A stretch of 64,000 nucleotides of DNA from Actinomycetes bacterium (GTDB lineage Bacteria; Actinomycetota; Actinomycetes; Propionibacteriales; Propionibacteriaceae): positions 1-64,000 of the forward strand of contig JAEXAS010000034.1 in the NCBI GenBank assembly GCA_023458095.1, written 5' to 3'. The first letter of the stretch is position 1. Each line of letters opens with the position of its first letter. Below are positions 25,179 through 34,138 of this stretch, piece by piece. A program made the position numbers and the translations under genes. A model generated the notes under the pieces. It was not told the origin of the DNA, ran no database searches, and saw nothing but the letters and a program-made list of their open reading frames with translations.

Positions 25179-26813
25179 ATGTTGTCTTTGCCCACCGTGC
25201 TGAGCGCGCGGATCGCCGAGGTCGCCGGTGTCGACCCCGAACTGCGCCCAGCTACTCGACCTCAGTTCGGCCACTTTCAAACCAACGTCGCTCTGCGGCT
25301 GGCCAATGCAGCTGGGCGTCCACCGCGCGAGGTTGCTGCCGAGCTGATCGCCGCTGTCGAGGTGAGCGATCTGTGTGAACCACTGGAGATCGCCGGCCCG
25401 GGCTTCATCAACCTGCGGATCAGAGCTGAGGTTCTGGCTGCAGTGGCCAGCCAGGTGTTGGCCGATCCGGCCAGCGGTGTGGTCGCCGACCCGGATCCGA
25501 AGACCGTCGTGGTGGATTACTCCTCCCCGAATGTTGCCAAGCAAATGCATGTGGGGCATCTGCGTTCCACGATCATCGGGGATTGCTTCACCCGGGTGCT
25601 GCGTTCTCAAGGGCACACGGTGATTCCGCAGAACCACATCGGCGACTGGGGCAGGCAGTTCGGCATGTTGGTCGAGCAGATCCTGGACGAGGGGTTGGAT
25701 GCCTCCACGCTGGATCTGGCTGGTGCCGAGGAACTGTACAAGCGGGCCAATACCCATCTGAAGGAGTCCGAGGAGTTCGCCGATCGAGCCCGATCGCGGG
25801 TGGTCCTCTTGCAGTCCGGCGATCCGCAGACCATTCAGATCTGGCAACAGCTCATCGACGTGTCGCTGGCGGGGTTCAATGCCACCTATCAGCGGATGAA
25901 CGTGTTGCTCACCGATGCCGACCTGGCCGGAGAGTCGATCTACAACGACGACCTGCCGGTGGTGGCCGAAGATCTGGAGTCCCGGGGCATTGCGCGGGTC
26001 GACGATGGCGCACTGGCGGTGTTCGTGGACGGCCAGGAGACCCCGGCGATCATCCGTAACGCGCAGGGTGGTTTTGGATACACCTGCACCGATCTGGCCG
26101 CGATCCGGCACCGGGTGGGTGCCTTGCACGCCGATCGGTTGATCTATGTCGTAGGAACCCCCCAGGAGTTCCACTTTCAGCAGGTGTTCGCGGTGGCGCG
26201 ACGGGCGGGCTACCTGCCGGACTCGGTGCAGGCCGAATTTGTCGGCTTCGGGCAGGTGCTGGGTGCCGATGGCAAGAAGTTCTCCACCCGTGAGGGCACC
26301 GCGGTCACGCTGAATTCGCTGCTGGATGCGGCCGAAGACCTGGCGGCGCCGCAGATCGCGCTGGCTGCAATCAAATACGCCGACCTGTCCAGTGGCCTGC
26401 AGAAGGACTACACCTTCGACGCCGATCGCATGGTTCAAACCACCGGAGACACCGGCCCGTATCTGCAATACGCCCATGCCCGGGCTAATCAGATCCTACG
26501 CAAGGCCGAGAGCGAAGGCATGGTGTTCTCAGCGATCTCGGTGTTGGACGAGGCTGCTGAGCAGCAGGTCGCCCTGCTGCTGGGTCGGTTCGGCGAAACG
26601 GTCGCCGCGGTCGCGCATACCCTGCAGCCGCACCGGCTGTGCGGCTATCTCTACGAGCTGGCGACAGCGTTGAGTGTGTTCTACGAGCAATGCCCGGTTT
26701 TGAAGAGTGAGGGCGAGGTGCGATCCTCCCGCCTGGCTCTGTGTGCAGCGACCAAGCAGGTCTTGGCTGCCGGGTTGGATCTGCTGGGAATCGAAGCCCC
26801 CGAGCGGATGTAA
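25179..26813 (+). CDS. argS: Arginyl-tRNA synthetase
   Basis: 544 residues, class I aminoacyl-tRNA synthetase. N-terminal Add-1 domain (FGHFQTNVALRLA), the HIGH-type signature as MHVGHLRSTIIGD (about residue 125), QNHIGDWGRQFG and the KMSK-like loop as GKKFSTREGTAVTLNSLL. The C-terminal DALR anticodon-binding domain ends in KQVLAAGLDLLGIEAPERM. It makes Arg-tRNA(Arg). The ATG at 25179 is preceded by GGGAGAATATCCC, with no normal ribosome site. A terminator-like hairpin follows. Confidence 0.96.
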   Translation: MLSLPTVLSARIAEVAGVDPELRPATRPQFGHFQTNVALRLANAAGRPPREVAAELIAAVEVSDLCEPLEIAGPGFINLRIRAEVLAAVASQVLADPASGVVADPDPKTVVVDYSSPNVAKQMHVGHLRSTIIGDCFTRVLRSQGHTVIPQNHIGDWGRQFGMLVEQILDEGLDASTLDLAGAEELYKRANTHLKESEEFADRARSRVVLLQSGDPQTIQIWQQLIDVSLAGFNATYQRMNVLLTDADLAGESIYNDDLPVVAEDLESRGIARVDDGALAVFVDGQETPAIIRNAQGGFGYTCTDLAAIRHRVGALHADRLIYVVGTPQEFHFQQVFAVARRAGYLPDSVQAEFVGFGQVLGADGKKFSTREGTAVTLNSLLDAAEDLAAPQIALAAIKYADLSSGLQKDYTFDADRMVQTTGDTGPYLQYAHARANQILRKAESEGMVFSAISVLDEAAEQQVALLLGRFGETVAAVAHTLQPHRLCGYLYELATALSVFYEQCPVLKSEGEVRSSRLALCAATKQVLAAGLDLLGIEAPERM

Positions 26814-26816
26814 GGG

Positions 26817-26835
26817 CCCCGCTCGTGCAGCGGGG
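26817..26835 (+). terminator. Hairpin after argS
   Basis: CCCCGCT and AGCGGGG form a perfect 7-base-pair stem around a 5-base loop, 4 bases after the argS stop. No T tract follows, so efficiency is uncertain. Confidence 0.55.
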
Positions 26836-26970
26836 GGTGCCGTAACTGGCCCGGTGAGGCCTGCCTCTGTGCATTCCCGTCTGGCGGGGGCTTGCCGATG
26901 CCGGAAGCCTTCTGTGGTGCTGTGGTGCCGCCGAGGGGTTCCCTCGCCTTCTCGCGCCTTCGTGCAGCAA

Positions 26971-27072
26971 CCCTTCGACAGGCTCAGGGTGCGGCATGGG
27001 ATGCCCTTCGACAGGTTCAGGGTGCGGCATGGGGGCGGTACTCGGCGTCCGTTGGCTGAGCTTGTCGAAGCC
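26971..27072. repeat. Dispersed palindromic repeats, second cluster
   Basis: Two near-identical direct copies of CCCTTCGACAGGCTCAGGG plus GTGCGGCATGGG (26971-27000 and 27004-27033) and an inverted-orientation copy GGCTGAGCTTGTCGAAGCC at 27054-27072. It belongs to the family seen at 24.9 and 62.5 kb. The surrounding 26836-27412 contains no supported gene. Confidence 0.75.
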
Positions 27073-27252
27073 TCGATGGTCGCTGGGAGGGGGGCCGATG
27101 CGCTGGCGTCGGGTGCGGACATGGCGAGTATCGGCTGCGGTCGCCGCGCAGAGGCTCTCCGGCCAGCTTGGCCGGCTCGGCTCGGCGGTGTTCCCGACGG
27201 CCGGTCGGTGGTCGGTCGAACAATTGGTGTCCGGTGTTCACGCAGAAATCCG

Positions 27253-27332
27253 GTCACTCTTTCGGGTGACGGAAATAGAAAACGATGTCCCCGTATGGGG
27301 GACAAATGGCGCCATGATGTGAATCGTGTCAC
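27253..27332. other. Stem-loop-rich, lower-GC stretch upstream of pilA
   Basis: The stretch contains GTCAC/GTGAC arms (27253 onward), a perfect GTCCCC-GTAT-GGGGAC hairpin (27287-27302) and GTGA/TCAC arms near 27320. Base composition falls compared with the flanks. It may hold operators or an upstream regulatory RNA for the pilus operon. No gene is supported here. Confidence 0.35.
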
Positions 27333-27412
27333 CCATTTGGGGGAATCTGGGCTCCTTGTTGACAGGCTTCTGACTAGGGGTGGCGCTGAGGTTGAGAGTT
27401 TTCGGCGGATTT

Positions 27413-27442
27413 TTGTCTATTTCGGTAACGGTGGACTAATGT
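27413..27442 (+). promoter_or_regulatory. Candidate pilA promoter
   Basis: TTGTCT at 27413 and TAATGT at 27437 are spaced by 18 bases. They would give an mRNA leader of about 75 bases before the pilA ATG, with the GGAGG site at 27513-27517. Confidence 0.45.
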
Positions 27443-27522
27443 TGATCTGGGGTCGGTGGATCCAGCGAGGCAACCACTGCGGTTCTTATCCGGCTCATTG
27501 AAACTCGCTAATGGAGGAAACA

Positions 27523-27888
27523 ATGAACATCTTCAGCCGGAAACTGCGGGACCTGCGGCAGCGTCGCGATGAGGCCGACGCAGGCTTCTCGCTCATCGAG
27601 CTGATCGTCGTCGTGGCGATCTTGGGGATCCTGGTGGCGATCGCCATCCCGGTCTTCGGCAACATTCAAGGCACCGCCCGACAGAATGCGGTCGCAGCAG
27701 TTGCGGCCAACGGTGCCACTCAGGCCATGGCGCAGGCTGCCAACGGTGAGACGCTCACCGTCGACAACCTGAAGACCACCGACATTTCGGTGACCCTGGC
27801 AGGCACCACGGTCAGTGATATCTGCGTGACGGCGACCGGTTGGACCTCCTACACCGCGAAGTCTGGCCCGGGTTGCACCACTCCCTGA
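27523..27888 (+). CDS. pilA: Type IV major pilin
   Basis: 121 residues. A short basic lead (MNIFSRKLRDLRQRRDEADAG) ends in the prepilin peptidase site G|FSLIE; the hydrophobic helix LIELIVVVAILGILVAIAIPVF follows. The globular part is only about 70 residues, with two cysteines (ICVTATG... GPGC) near the C-terminus that could form the pilin D-loop disulfide. The ATG at 27523 was chosen because of GGAGG at 27513; an ATG at 27511 is in frame but lies before that site. As the first gene of the cluster and with the strongest ribosome site, it is likely the main pilus subunit. A hairpin follows. Confidence 0.9.
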   Translation: MNIFSRKLRDLRQRRDEADAGFSLIELIVVVAILGILVAIAIPVFGNIQGTARQNAVAAVAANGATQAMAQAANGETLTVDNLKTTDISVTLAGTTVSDICVTATGWTSYTAKSGPGCTTP

Positions 27889-27907
27889 TTGGGGAGACGT
27901 GACTCAT

Positions 27908-28009
27908 GGTGGTCTGGGGCTGCGCCCCTGTCCCAGACCACCGAGTCCCAGACCACCGAGTCCCAGACCACCGAGCATCAGACCATCACGAGCATCAGAC
28001 CATCATGGG
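27908..28009 (+). other. Hairpin with tandem-repeated 3' arm between pilA and the minor pilins
   Basis: GGTGGTCTGGG (27908-27918) is perfectly complementary to CCCAGACCACC, which occurs three times in tandem 15-base repeats (27931-27945, 27946-27960, 27961-27975). Two 17-base repeats starting CATCAGACCATCA follow (27976-28009). The 11-base-pair stem can form with any of the three copies. It probably weakens read-through or protects the pilA mRNA 3' end, giving more PilA than minor pilins. Confidence 0.6.
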
Positions 28010-28020
28010 AAGTGATCACC

Positions 28021-28446
28021 GTGACCAGCCGTCCCCCGCGTGCGACCCTGACCGATCAGGCCGGGGTCAGTGTGGTGGAGATCATCATGGCGATGTTCAT
28101 CTTGGCTGTGATGTCGATCGGGGTACTGCCTTTGATGATGGGCGCGGTCGGCGCGAGTGCGAACAACCGTGACCTCGTCGCGGCAACCGCCCTGGCCAAC
28201 GCCGAGTTGGCCACGATTCAGGCCGACTTCCCCAACACCGGCGAAAACTCCTGTGCCGCGGTGAAGGCGGCCGCAGCCACCGGCGTTGCCGATCCATCCG
28301 GTTCGGGCGCCACCGCCACCATCTCGGTGGCAGACTGCCCTGCCGACTATCCCGGGACGGTTACCGTCCGCGTGGAGGGCTTCCGTCCGCGCACAACCCA
28401 CGCGTCGGTCGAGTTGGCCAGCGAGATCCTGGTGGTGACGCCATGA
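28021..28446 (+). CDS. Minor type IV prepilin (PilV-like)
   Basis: 141 residues from the GTG at 28021, preceded by GGGAAGTG. The in-frame ATG at 27889 would read through the repeat hairpin and is less likely. The prepilin signal is TLTDQAG|VSVVEIIMAMFIL with the conserved Glu at +5, followed by the hydrophobic helix. The rest is small and contains two cysteines (NSCAAV, ADCPAD). Overlaps the next pilin by 4 bases (ATGA). Confidence 0.85.
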   Translation: MTSRPPRATLTDQAGVSVVEIIMAMFILAVMSIGVLPLMMGAVGASANNRDLVAATALANAELATIQADFPNTGENSCAAVKAAAATGVADPSGSGATATISVADCPADYPGTVTVRVEGFRPRTTHASVELASEILVVTP

Positions 28447-28988
28447 CCGAGCACCGCTCTGCGACCATCACCGACCCCGAGGCCGGAATCTCTCTGGTCG
28501 AGGTCATCATGTATTCGACTCTCACCGTCCTGGTGTTGACGGTTGTGGGCAGTCTCTTCTTCGTGGGCTTCCAGACCCAGGCTGTGACGGGTGACCGAGA
28601 TGCAGCCACTGGTGCGGCCCAGGTCGTGGCCAACTCGCTGCAGAGCAGCATCAGCAATGCCAGTGTGGTGCAGGTGACCAGCACCACCGCCGTCGCTCGA
28701 GTAGCGACCGGCGATACCGGTTGGCGCTGTGAAGCATGGGCGCTGACCAGCGACCACACCATCGTGTACCGGTCCTCAGACACAGCGATCACCGACACCG
28801 ACTTCACCGCCTGGACGGTCTTGGCTACCGGGGTCAGCGGCGGGCTCGCCGGTGGCGCGGCCTTTTCGGGAGATTCCACCCGGCTGACCTATTCGCTGAA
28901 GTTCACCACCGGCACCGTGACCGTCCCGATTGCTGGTGCGGCAGCAGCGTCCGCCTTCGGCACAGGGAGCCCGGAATCATGTTGGTGA
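28443..28988 (+). CDS. Minor type IV prepilin (PilW-like)
   Basis: 181 residues. The prepilin site is DPEAG|ISLVEVIMYSTLTVLVLTVVGSLF. The C-terminal part has beta-rich character and two cysteines (WRCEAW, PESCW). It starts at an ATG overlapping the previous gene and ends overlapping the following PilX-like gene. Minor pilins of this type prime assembly and sit at the pilus tip. Confidence 0.84.
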   Translation: MTEHRSATITDPEAGISLVEVIMYSTLTVLVLTVVGSLFFVGFQTQAVTGDRDAATGAAQVVANSLQSSISNASVVQVTSTTAVARVATGDTGWRCEAWALTSDHTIVYRSSDTAITDTDFTAWTVLATGVSGGLAGGAAFSGDSTRLTYSLKFTTGTVTVPIAGAAAASAFGTGSPESCW

Positions 28989-31072
28989 CTCCTCGACGTG
29001 CGCCTGCTCGGCGTGACCGCGACGACCAGGGCTCGGCCCTGGTGTCGGTCCTGGTCATGATGCTGGTGTTGACCTTGTTCGCCCTGACTCTGGCGGCCAT
29101 CGTCAGCAATACCACCACCGGTTTGGCCTCGGGAAAAGACACCGGCCAGGCCCGTGCTGCCGCGGACGCCGGGGTTGCTGCCGGGTTGGCGCAGTTCCGC
29201 AAGGCGGAAGGGTGTACCGGCACCCTCACCTCCACCACGGCCCCGCGGTATTCGGTCACCTGCGACACGACCTCGGAGGCGGTGACTTTCACCTCGGTCG
29301 GCACCGCGGACAGCGGTCGGTCGATCACCGTAGAGGCGGTCTTCCACTACCAAACCTCCCACGAGTACGGCAGCGACGGTCGGGAACTCACCTTCTTTTC
29401 CGACACCACGTACTACAGCACCGATCCGGTGAGCTCCAGCACTTCGGACCCGGCTGACCTCACCGTCATCCATGGGGACTTCTCCTGCGATGAACTCATG
29501 GAGGTCAATGTCGTCGTTGACGGTGACTTCTATGCCGACGACGGATGCACGGTGACCGGAAACGTAACCGCCTTCGGCTATGCCCGCGTCGATGGGACGG
29601 TGGACGGAAACCTCACCGCCTCGGGAACCTTCACCGTCTATGGCACGGTCAAGGGCAGTGTGGCTGCCGCCGGCACCGGCCGCAGCTATGTCTATGGAAC
29701 AGTCGGCGGGAACGTCGCAGCCGGTGGGCCGGTGACCGTCTACTACGGTGATCGCATCGGGGGAACCCTGACCTCGGCCAGCACCGATCGCACCTATCTC
29801 TACGGAGTCGTCGCCGGCAAGGTCAAGCTCAAGGGCTCCTTGTACTTGGATTACAACGGCAGCATCGGTGGCGACACCATCGCAGCCGGAACCTCGGCCA
29901 GCTACCTGTACAGCAAGATCACCGGCGACTTCGCCACCGGCGGCAACGTCACCTTTGACTACAACGCCTCGGTCACCGGAGACGTGACCGTGGGCGGGAC
30001 GGGCCGGACCACGATCTACGGCAGCATCGGCGGTGATCTGGCCACGGCCGGGTCGGTCACCGTCTACTACAACGCCAAGGTGGACGGCGAGGTGCGCGCA
30101 GCCGGCACCGATCGCAGCTACCTGTACAGCGTGGTGAGCGGCGATTTCGCGGTCGCCGGATCGGCCTACATCGACTACAACGGTGTGCCCAAGGCCTCGG
30201 TCTTGGCCAGCGGCACCGACCAGACGTCCATCTATGCCACGGTGGCCGTTGATGTCAAAGCCGGCGGGGATGTGTACCTTCCCACCAACGGACGGGTGCG
30301 CGGTGACCTCAGCCTTCCCAGTGGACGCACGCTCAGCCCGAACGACGCCAGCACTCGAGTCGACGGGACGGTGCGTCGCGCTGCGGCCCCCACTGCCCCC
30401 GAAGCTCCCACGGTGAGTCTGCCCAGCTCGGAGGTGGCCGTCACCGGACCCGATTCGACCCTGTTGTTCTCCTGGCAGGACTACGGATTCGACTCCGCTG
30501 ATTGGGCCGGCTTCACACCGGTGTCGGTCAACTCGTCAAACGCCATCTGCAAGAGCCGAGACTGGGCGACCACCCTGTCGACCTACACCACTCCCACGGT
30601 CGTCGATGCCACGAGATGCAAGGGCGGAATCGGTAACCATCCAACCGGTCAGACCAAGGTGGTCATCAGTACCGACGTGGTCGTGGTGTCCACCGAGATC
30701 GACCTTCGTCAGATCACTGTCACCGCCGCGCCGGGCACCAAGCCGCACCTGTGGTTCATCGTGCCCTCCGCCAAGCAGGCGGTGCGCACCGACCTTCCCG
30801 GCTTGGGTAGGTGGGACGTCGGTGATGGGTACATCCGGCTGGACTCCACTTTGATGAACGTTCCGACGATGCTGTACACCCCCAAGACGGTGAGCTACTA
30901 CAGCGGGTCTTTCACCGGATCGATGTATGCCACCACGCTCGACGTCAACGGGTCGACCACCACCACGATCGCCACCGGGATGGACTTCCCGGTCGCTCTG
31001 TGGGGCAACTCCGGTGGCGGCAGCGCCGGGTCCTTCAGCGTCAGTCCGATCTCCCAGCGAGAGATCGGGTGA
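28979..31072 (+). CDS. PilX-like prepilin with long bactofilin-like beta-repeat region
   Basis: 697 residues from the ATG at 28979. The N-terminus (DDQGSALVSVLVMMLVLTLFALTLAAIVSN) is a PilX-type membrane helix without a clear Glu+5 pilin site. From about residue 160 to 450 a short unit is repeated: GN(V/L)xAxGxxxxYGTVxG, with phrases such as GNLTASGTFTVYGTVKG, GGNVAAGGPVTVYYGD and GEVRAAGTDRSYLYSVVSG. It resembles bactofilin or polymer-forming beta-helix repeats of the cytoskeleton. A C-terminal 250-residue globular part follows (with CK and RCK cysteines). It could be a large pilus-tip or surface adhesin. The gene overlaps pilD. Confidence 0.8.
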   Translation: MLVTPRRAPARRDRDDQGSALVSVLVMMLVLTLFALTLAAIVSNTTTGLASGKDTGQARAAADAGVAAGLAQFRKAEGCTGTLTSTTAPRYSVTCDTTSEAVTFTSVGTADSGRSITVEAVFHYQTSHEYGSDGRELTFFSDTTYYSTDPVSSSTSDPADLTVIHGDFSCDELMEVNVVVDGDFYADDGCTVTGNVTAFGYARVDGTVDGNLTASGTFTVYGTVKGSVAAAGTGRSYVYGTVGGNVAAGGPVTVYYGDRIGGTLTSASTDRTYLYGVVAGKVKLKGSLYLDYNGSIGGDTIAAGTSASYLYSKITGDFATGGNVTFDYNASVTGDVTVGGTGRTTIYGSIGGDLATAGSVTVYYNAKVDGEVRAAGTDRSYLYSVVSGDFAVAGSAYIDYNGVPKASVLASGTDQTSIYATVAVDVKAGGDVYLPTNGRVRGDLSLPSGRTLSPNDASTRVDGTVRRAAAPTAPEAPTVSLPSSEVAVTGPDSTLLFSWQDYGFDSADWAGFTPVSVNSSNAICKSRDWATTLSTYTTPTVVDATRCKGGIGNHPTGQTKVVISTDVVVVSTEIDLRQITVTAAPGTKPHLWFIVPSAKQAVRTDLPGLGRWDVGDGYIRLDSTLMNVPTMLYTPKTVSYYSGSFTGSMYATTLDVNGSTTTTIATGMDFPVALWGNSGGGSAGSFSVSPISQREIG

Positions 31073-31875
31073 GCACGATGTGGATCATCCTCGCCGGGAT
31101 CTTCGGACTTCTGATCGGATCCTTCGCCAATGTGGTCGCTTACCGGGTCCCTGCAGGCATATCGCTGCTGCGCCCCAGCCAGTGTCCCCAGTGTTCAGCA
31201 CCGATCCGGCCGTGGCAAAACGTCCCGGTGCTGAGCTGGCTGTTTCTTCGCGGTAGATGCGCGTCGTGTTCGGCACCGATTTCGGTGCGCTACCCCGTGG
31301 TGGAGGCGGTGACTGCGGCGGTGTTCGCCGGATTGGCGTGGTATCTGCCCGCGATCGGATTGACCGCCCCGGTCAGCGTCGTCGCCTGGATCGCCTATGC
31401 CTGGTTCGCCGCGAGCAGTGTGGTGTTGGTGCTCATCGACGTCGATACCCGGCGCTTGCCTGATGTTGTCGTGCTGCCCAGCCTGGCAGTCGGGCTGGTG
31501 GCTTTCCTGATCGCCTGGCCTTTGGGCGCCGACGGCGGGGCCCTGCTGCGGGCGGTGATCGCGATGATCGCCATGTTCGCCAGCTATGCGCTGATTCGCT
31601 TCCTCCGCCCGGACGGCATGGGGGGCGGCGATGTGAAACTCGCCGCTGTCGCGGGTCTTTACCTGGGTTGGCTGGGTTGGGGTGCTTTGGTGGTGGGGTG
31701 GCTGGGCGGATTCGTCATGGGCGGTCTGTTCGGGCTCGTCATGATCGCCACCAAGCGAGCGAGCCGGAGCAGCGCAGTTGCTTTCGGTCCCTGGCTGCTG
31801 GTCGGTACGTGGATCGGAATTCTGGTGGGCAATGTCGTGGGCCAGCAGTATCTGGCCTGGTGTGGGCTGGCGTGA
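31069..31875 (+). CDS. pilD: Prepilin peptidase PilD
   Basis: 268 residues from the GTG at 31069, which overlaps the previous stop (GTGA); an ATG 9 bases later is possible. The N-terminal half carries the zinc-binding CPQC...CASC pair of methylase-type prepilin peptidases. The two catalytic aspartates of this GxGD protease lie in VLIDVDTRRLPD and GMGGGDVKLA. Eight hydrophobic segments. It cuts and probably N-methylates all pilins of this cluster in the cytoplasmic membrane. Confidence 0.93.
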   Translation: MSTMWIILAGIFGLLIGSFANVVAYRVPAGISLLRPSQCPQCSAPIRPWQNVPVLSWLFLRGRCASCSAPISVRYPVVEAVTAAVFAGLAWYLPAIGLTAPVSVVAWIAYAWFAASSVVLVLIDVDTRRLPDVVVLPSLAVGLVAFLIAWPLGADGGALLRAVIAMIAMFASYALIRFLRPDGMGGGDVKLAAVAGLYLGWLGWGALVVGWLGGFVMGGLFGLVMIATKRASRSSAVAFGPWLLVGTWIGILVGNVVGQQYLAWCGLA

Positions 31876-31891
31876 GGTCGAGGAGGATCGC

Positions 31892-32872
31892 ATGGCAAGC
31901 AGCGTGGTAGGGATCGAGATCGGCGAGGAGAGCGTCCGGGCGGTCGAGGTGACCCGCGGACACCATCCGCAACTGGTCGCCGCCGGTGAGGTGATGCTGC
32001 CGGCCGGCAGCGCTCGCGACTCCGATGTGCTCGACGTGGACACCGTGTCGGTTGCGGTCCACCAGTTGTGGTCGCAGGCGAAGATCAAAAGCCGCAAGGT
32101 CGTGGTGGCGCTCGCCAATCGGCGGACACTGGTTCGCAACTACACCGCACCGAATCTCCCGATGGTGGAGTTGGCCAAGGCCTTGCGTTATGAGGCGCAG
32201 GATGTGATTCCGGTGCCGGTGGAGGAGGCGGTGCTGGACTTCTACCCGTTGGCCATCGAGGGCAGCCACGCCAAGGGGCTCTTGGTCGCGGGACCAGCCG
32301 ATTGTGTGGAGAGCATCCTGGCCACCCTCGCCAAGGCGAAGGTACGCACCGACACCGTTGACTTCCTGCCCTTCGGGCTCGCCCGAGTCGCTGGACGGGT
32401 CGTCCCACCGGGCTCGGGTCCGGTCGGCGTGGTGGCCGTTGGCGAACACACCAGCAGTTTTGTGGTGGCGACCGATGGCATTCCGCGCTACGTGCGCATC
32501 ATCGCCGTCGATGTGCTGCCGGGGCTGCGTTCAGAGCACGTGGCGCTTGACGGTGATGAGCCTGCCGTGGGGCGGCGCACCATGACCGCCGACGCTCTGG
32601 ACCCCACGGTGGCTGATCTCATCGATCGTTTGAGCGAGACTCTGGGCTTTTGTCGGCGGCAGTCGCCGTCCTTGGATCCCCGTCAGTTGCTGCTTACCGG
32701 AGCCTTGGCCCAGACGCCGAATCTGGCCAGCGCGATGGCCGAGGAACTCCAGATCGATGTACGCACCGTACAACCGGCCGATGTCATCGACATCGGGCCG
32801 AAACTGGCCGGAACGGAACTGCCCAGCAGCCTGATGGGCGCGCTGGGGATCACTCTGGGCGGGGGTAACTGA
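31892..32872 (+). CDS. pilM: Type IV pilus assembly protein PilM
   Basis: 326 residues, actin-like ATPase fold. The start at 31892 follows GAGGAGG and begins MASSVVGIEIGEESVRAVEV, the phosphate-1 motif. The QDVIPVPVEEAVLDF segment is the typical SHS2/GspL-like region that binds the PilN N-terminus. Later motifs are GVVAVGEHTSSFV and QLLLTGALAQTPNLA. It sits in the cytoplasm beneath PilN and PilO. It abuts pilN (TGATG). Confidence 0.9.
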   Translation: MASSVVGIEIGEESVRAVEVTRGHHPQLVAAGEVMLPAGSARDSDVLDVDTVSVAVHQLWSQAKIKSRKVVVALANRRTLVRNYTAPNLPMVELAKALRYEAQDVIPVPVEEAVLDFYPLAIEGSHAKGLLVAGPADCVESILATLAKAKVRTDTVDFLPFGLARVAGRVVPPGSGPVGVVAVGEHTSSFVVATDGIPRYVRIIAVDVLPGLRSEHVALDGDEPAVGRRTMTADALDPTVADLIDRLSETLGFCRRQSPSLDPRQLLLTGALAQTPNLASAMAEELQIDVRTVQPADVIDIGPKLAGTELPSSLMGALGITLGGGN

Positions 32873-33525
32873 TGGCCACGTCAGTGACGGGATCAAATCT
32901 GGAGGTTGGCGGCGTCCCCCGGGTGAATCTGCTGCCGCCGGCAGAGATCGAGAACCGGTCGCGCCGCGAGCTGCGCCTGCGCTGGCTGGGGGCCTTCGTG
33001 GTGGCGGCGGTCCTGGTCGCCTCGGTCTCCTCGGTCGCGTTCGGCTGGGCCGTTCAGGCGAGCGATCAATTGGTGCAGCAGCGGGCCAACGCCCAGGCCT
33101 TGGAGTCACAGCTAGGGCAATACTCCGATATCGCAGAGCTTCAGCTGCAGAAGGAGAAGCTGGACAAGATGCGCTCGGTGGCCGGCTCCAATGACCTGGG
33201 GTGGACCTCGCTGGCCAACGAAATCAAGGCGGTTCTGCCCAGCGGAGTCACCTTGACCGGATTCCGGCTTGCGCCGGGGGCTGCTCCTCAAGCCGGCGTC
33301 AAACCCGCTGATCAGGTTGGGCTGCAGGGCACGCTCACCTTCTCGGCGGGTCGCACTGCGGCTCAGGCTCAAACCATCAGCCGATTGCGCTCGCTGCCGG
33401 GCCTGATCTCGGTTGACGCCGGCGCACTGAGCGTCGGCGATCGTGGCGGCTACACCTTCGAGGCCACGGTGAGTCTGGACCAGACTCGTTACACCGGACG
33501 GTTTGCGCAGAGGGGGGGCAAGTGA
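32872..33525 (+). CDS. pilN: Type IV pilus assembly protein PilN
   Basis: 217 residues. The cytoplasmic N-terminal peptide (GVPRVNLLPPAEIENRSRRELR) is the PilM-binding INLLP-type motif. One membrane helix (AFVVAAVLVASVSSVAFGWAV) and a coiled-coil/ferredoxin-like outer domain follow. The gene starts within one base of the pilM stop and overlaps pilO. It forms the alignment complex with PilO around the motor. Confidence 0.9.
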   Translation: MATSVTGSNLEVGGVPRVNLLPPAEIENRSRRELRLRWLGAFVVAAVLVASVSSVAFGWAVQASDQLVQQRANAQALESQLGQYSDIAELQLQKEKLDKMRSVAGSNDLGWTSLANEIKAVLPSGVTLTGFRLAPGAAPQAGVKPADQVGLQGTLTFSAGRTAAQAQTISRLRSLPGLISVDAGALSVGDRGGYTFEATVSLDQTRYTGRFAQRGGK

Positions 33526-34133
33526 TGGAAATGTCGAGGCGGCTGATCAACCTGATCGGCATCGCGCTGGTCCTGGTGATCCTGATCGCCGGGTTCAGCC
33601 TCCTGGCCTGGCCGCTTTTCGGTGCTGCCAGTGCTGCGGCGACTCAGGCCAGTGCGCTCGCCCAGTCGAACCAGAACATGCAGTCCCAACTGGATGATCA
33701 GATCGAACTGGCGAAGAACAAGGCCGCTTTGGCCGCTGAGGTTGCCGGTCTGCGCCGAGAAATCCCCGTCCAGGATGAGCTTCGCGATGTGTCCGCAGTG
33801 GCCTCGGCGGCGGCGGCCACCTCGGGCGCGCGCATCACCGCTATCACCTTCGGCGATCCGCAGGTCTTCGCTGCACCAGCCGGCGGTGGCATCGGCACCG
33901 ACGGCAAGCCCGTTCAGAAGCAGACTCCGGCCACCAAGACCACCGCTCAGATTCAGATCCCGGTCACCATCGAGGCCGAGGTGGGCAGCGCCACTCAGGC
34001 GACCCAGTTCGTCGATGGGCTCCGCACCGGTTCTCGGCTGTTCCAGTTGGTCCAAGTCGACACCAGCCAAACCACGGATCCGTCGCGTTACGTGGTGACT
34101 GTCGATGCCCTGATCTTCGCCCTGAGGGACTGA
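33522..34133 (+). CDS. pilO: Type IV pilus assembly protein PilO
   Basis: 203 residues with one N-terminal membrane helix (LIGIALVLVILIAGFSLLAW), a coiled-coil (QNMQSQLDDQIELAKNKAAL) and a small outer domain. Start is GTG at 33522 overlapping the pilN stop, or the ATG at 33525. It lies between pilN and pilT as in many monoderm clusters. Outer-membrane secretin genes (pilQ) are absent, as expected for a single-membrane cell. Confidence 0.86.
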   Translation: MMEMSRRLINLIGIALVLVILIAGFSLLAWPLFGAASAAATQASALAQSNQNMQSQLDDQIELAKNKAALAAEVAGLRREIPVQDELRDVSAVASAAAATSGARITAITFGDPQVFAAPAGGGIGTDGKPVQKQTPATKTTAQIQIPVTIEAEVGSATQATQFVDGLRTGSRLFQLVQVDTSQTTDPSRYVVTVDALIFALRD

Positions 34134-34138
34134 ATCCG

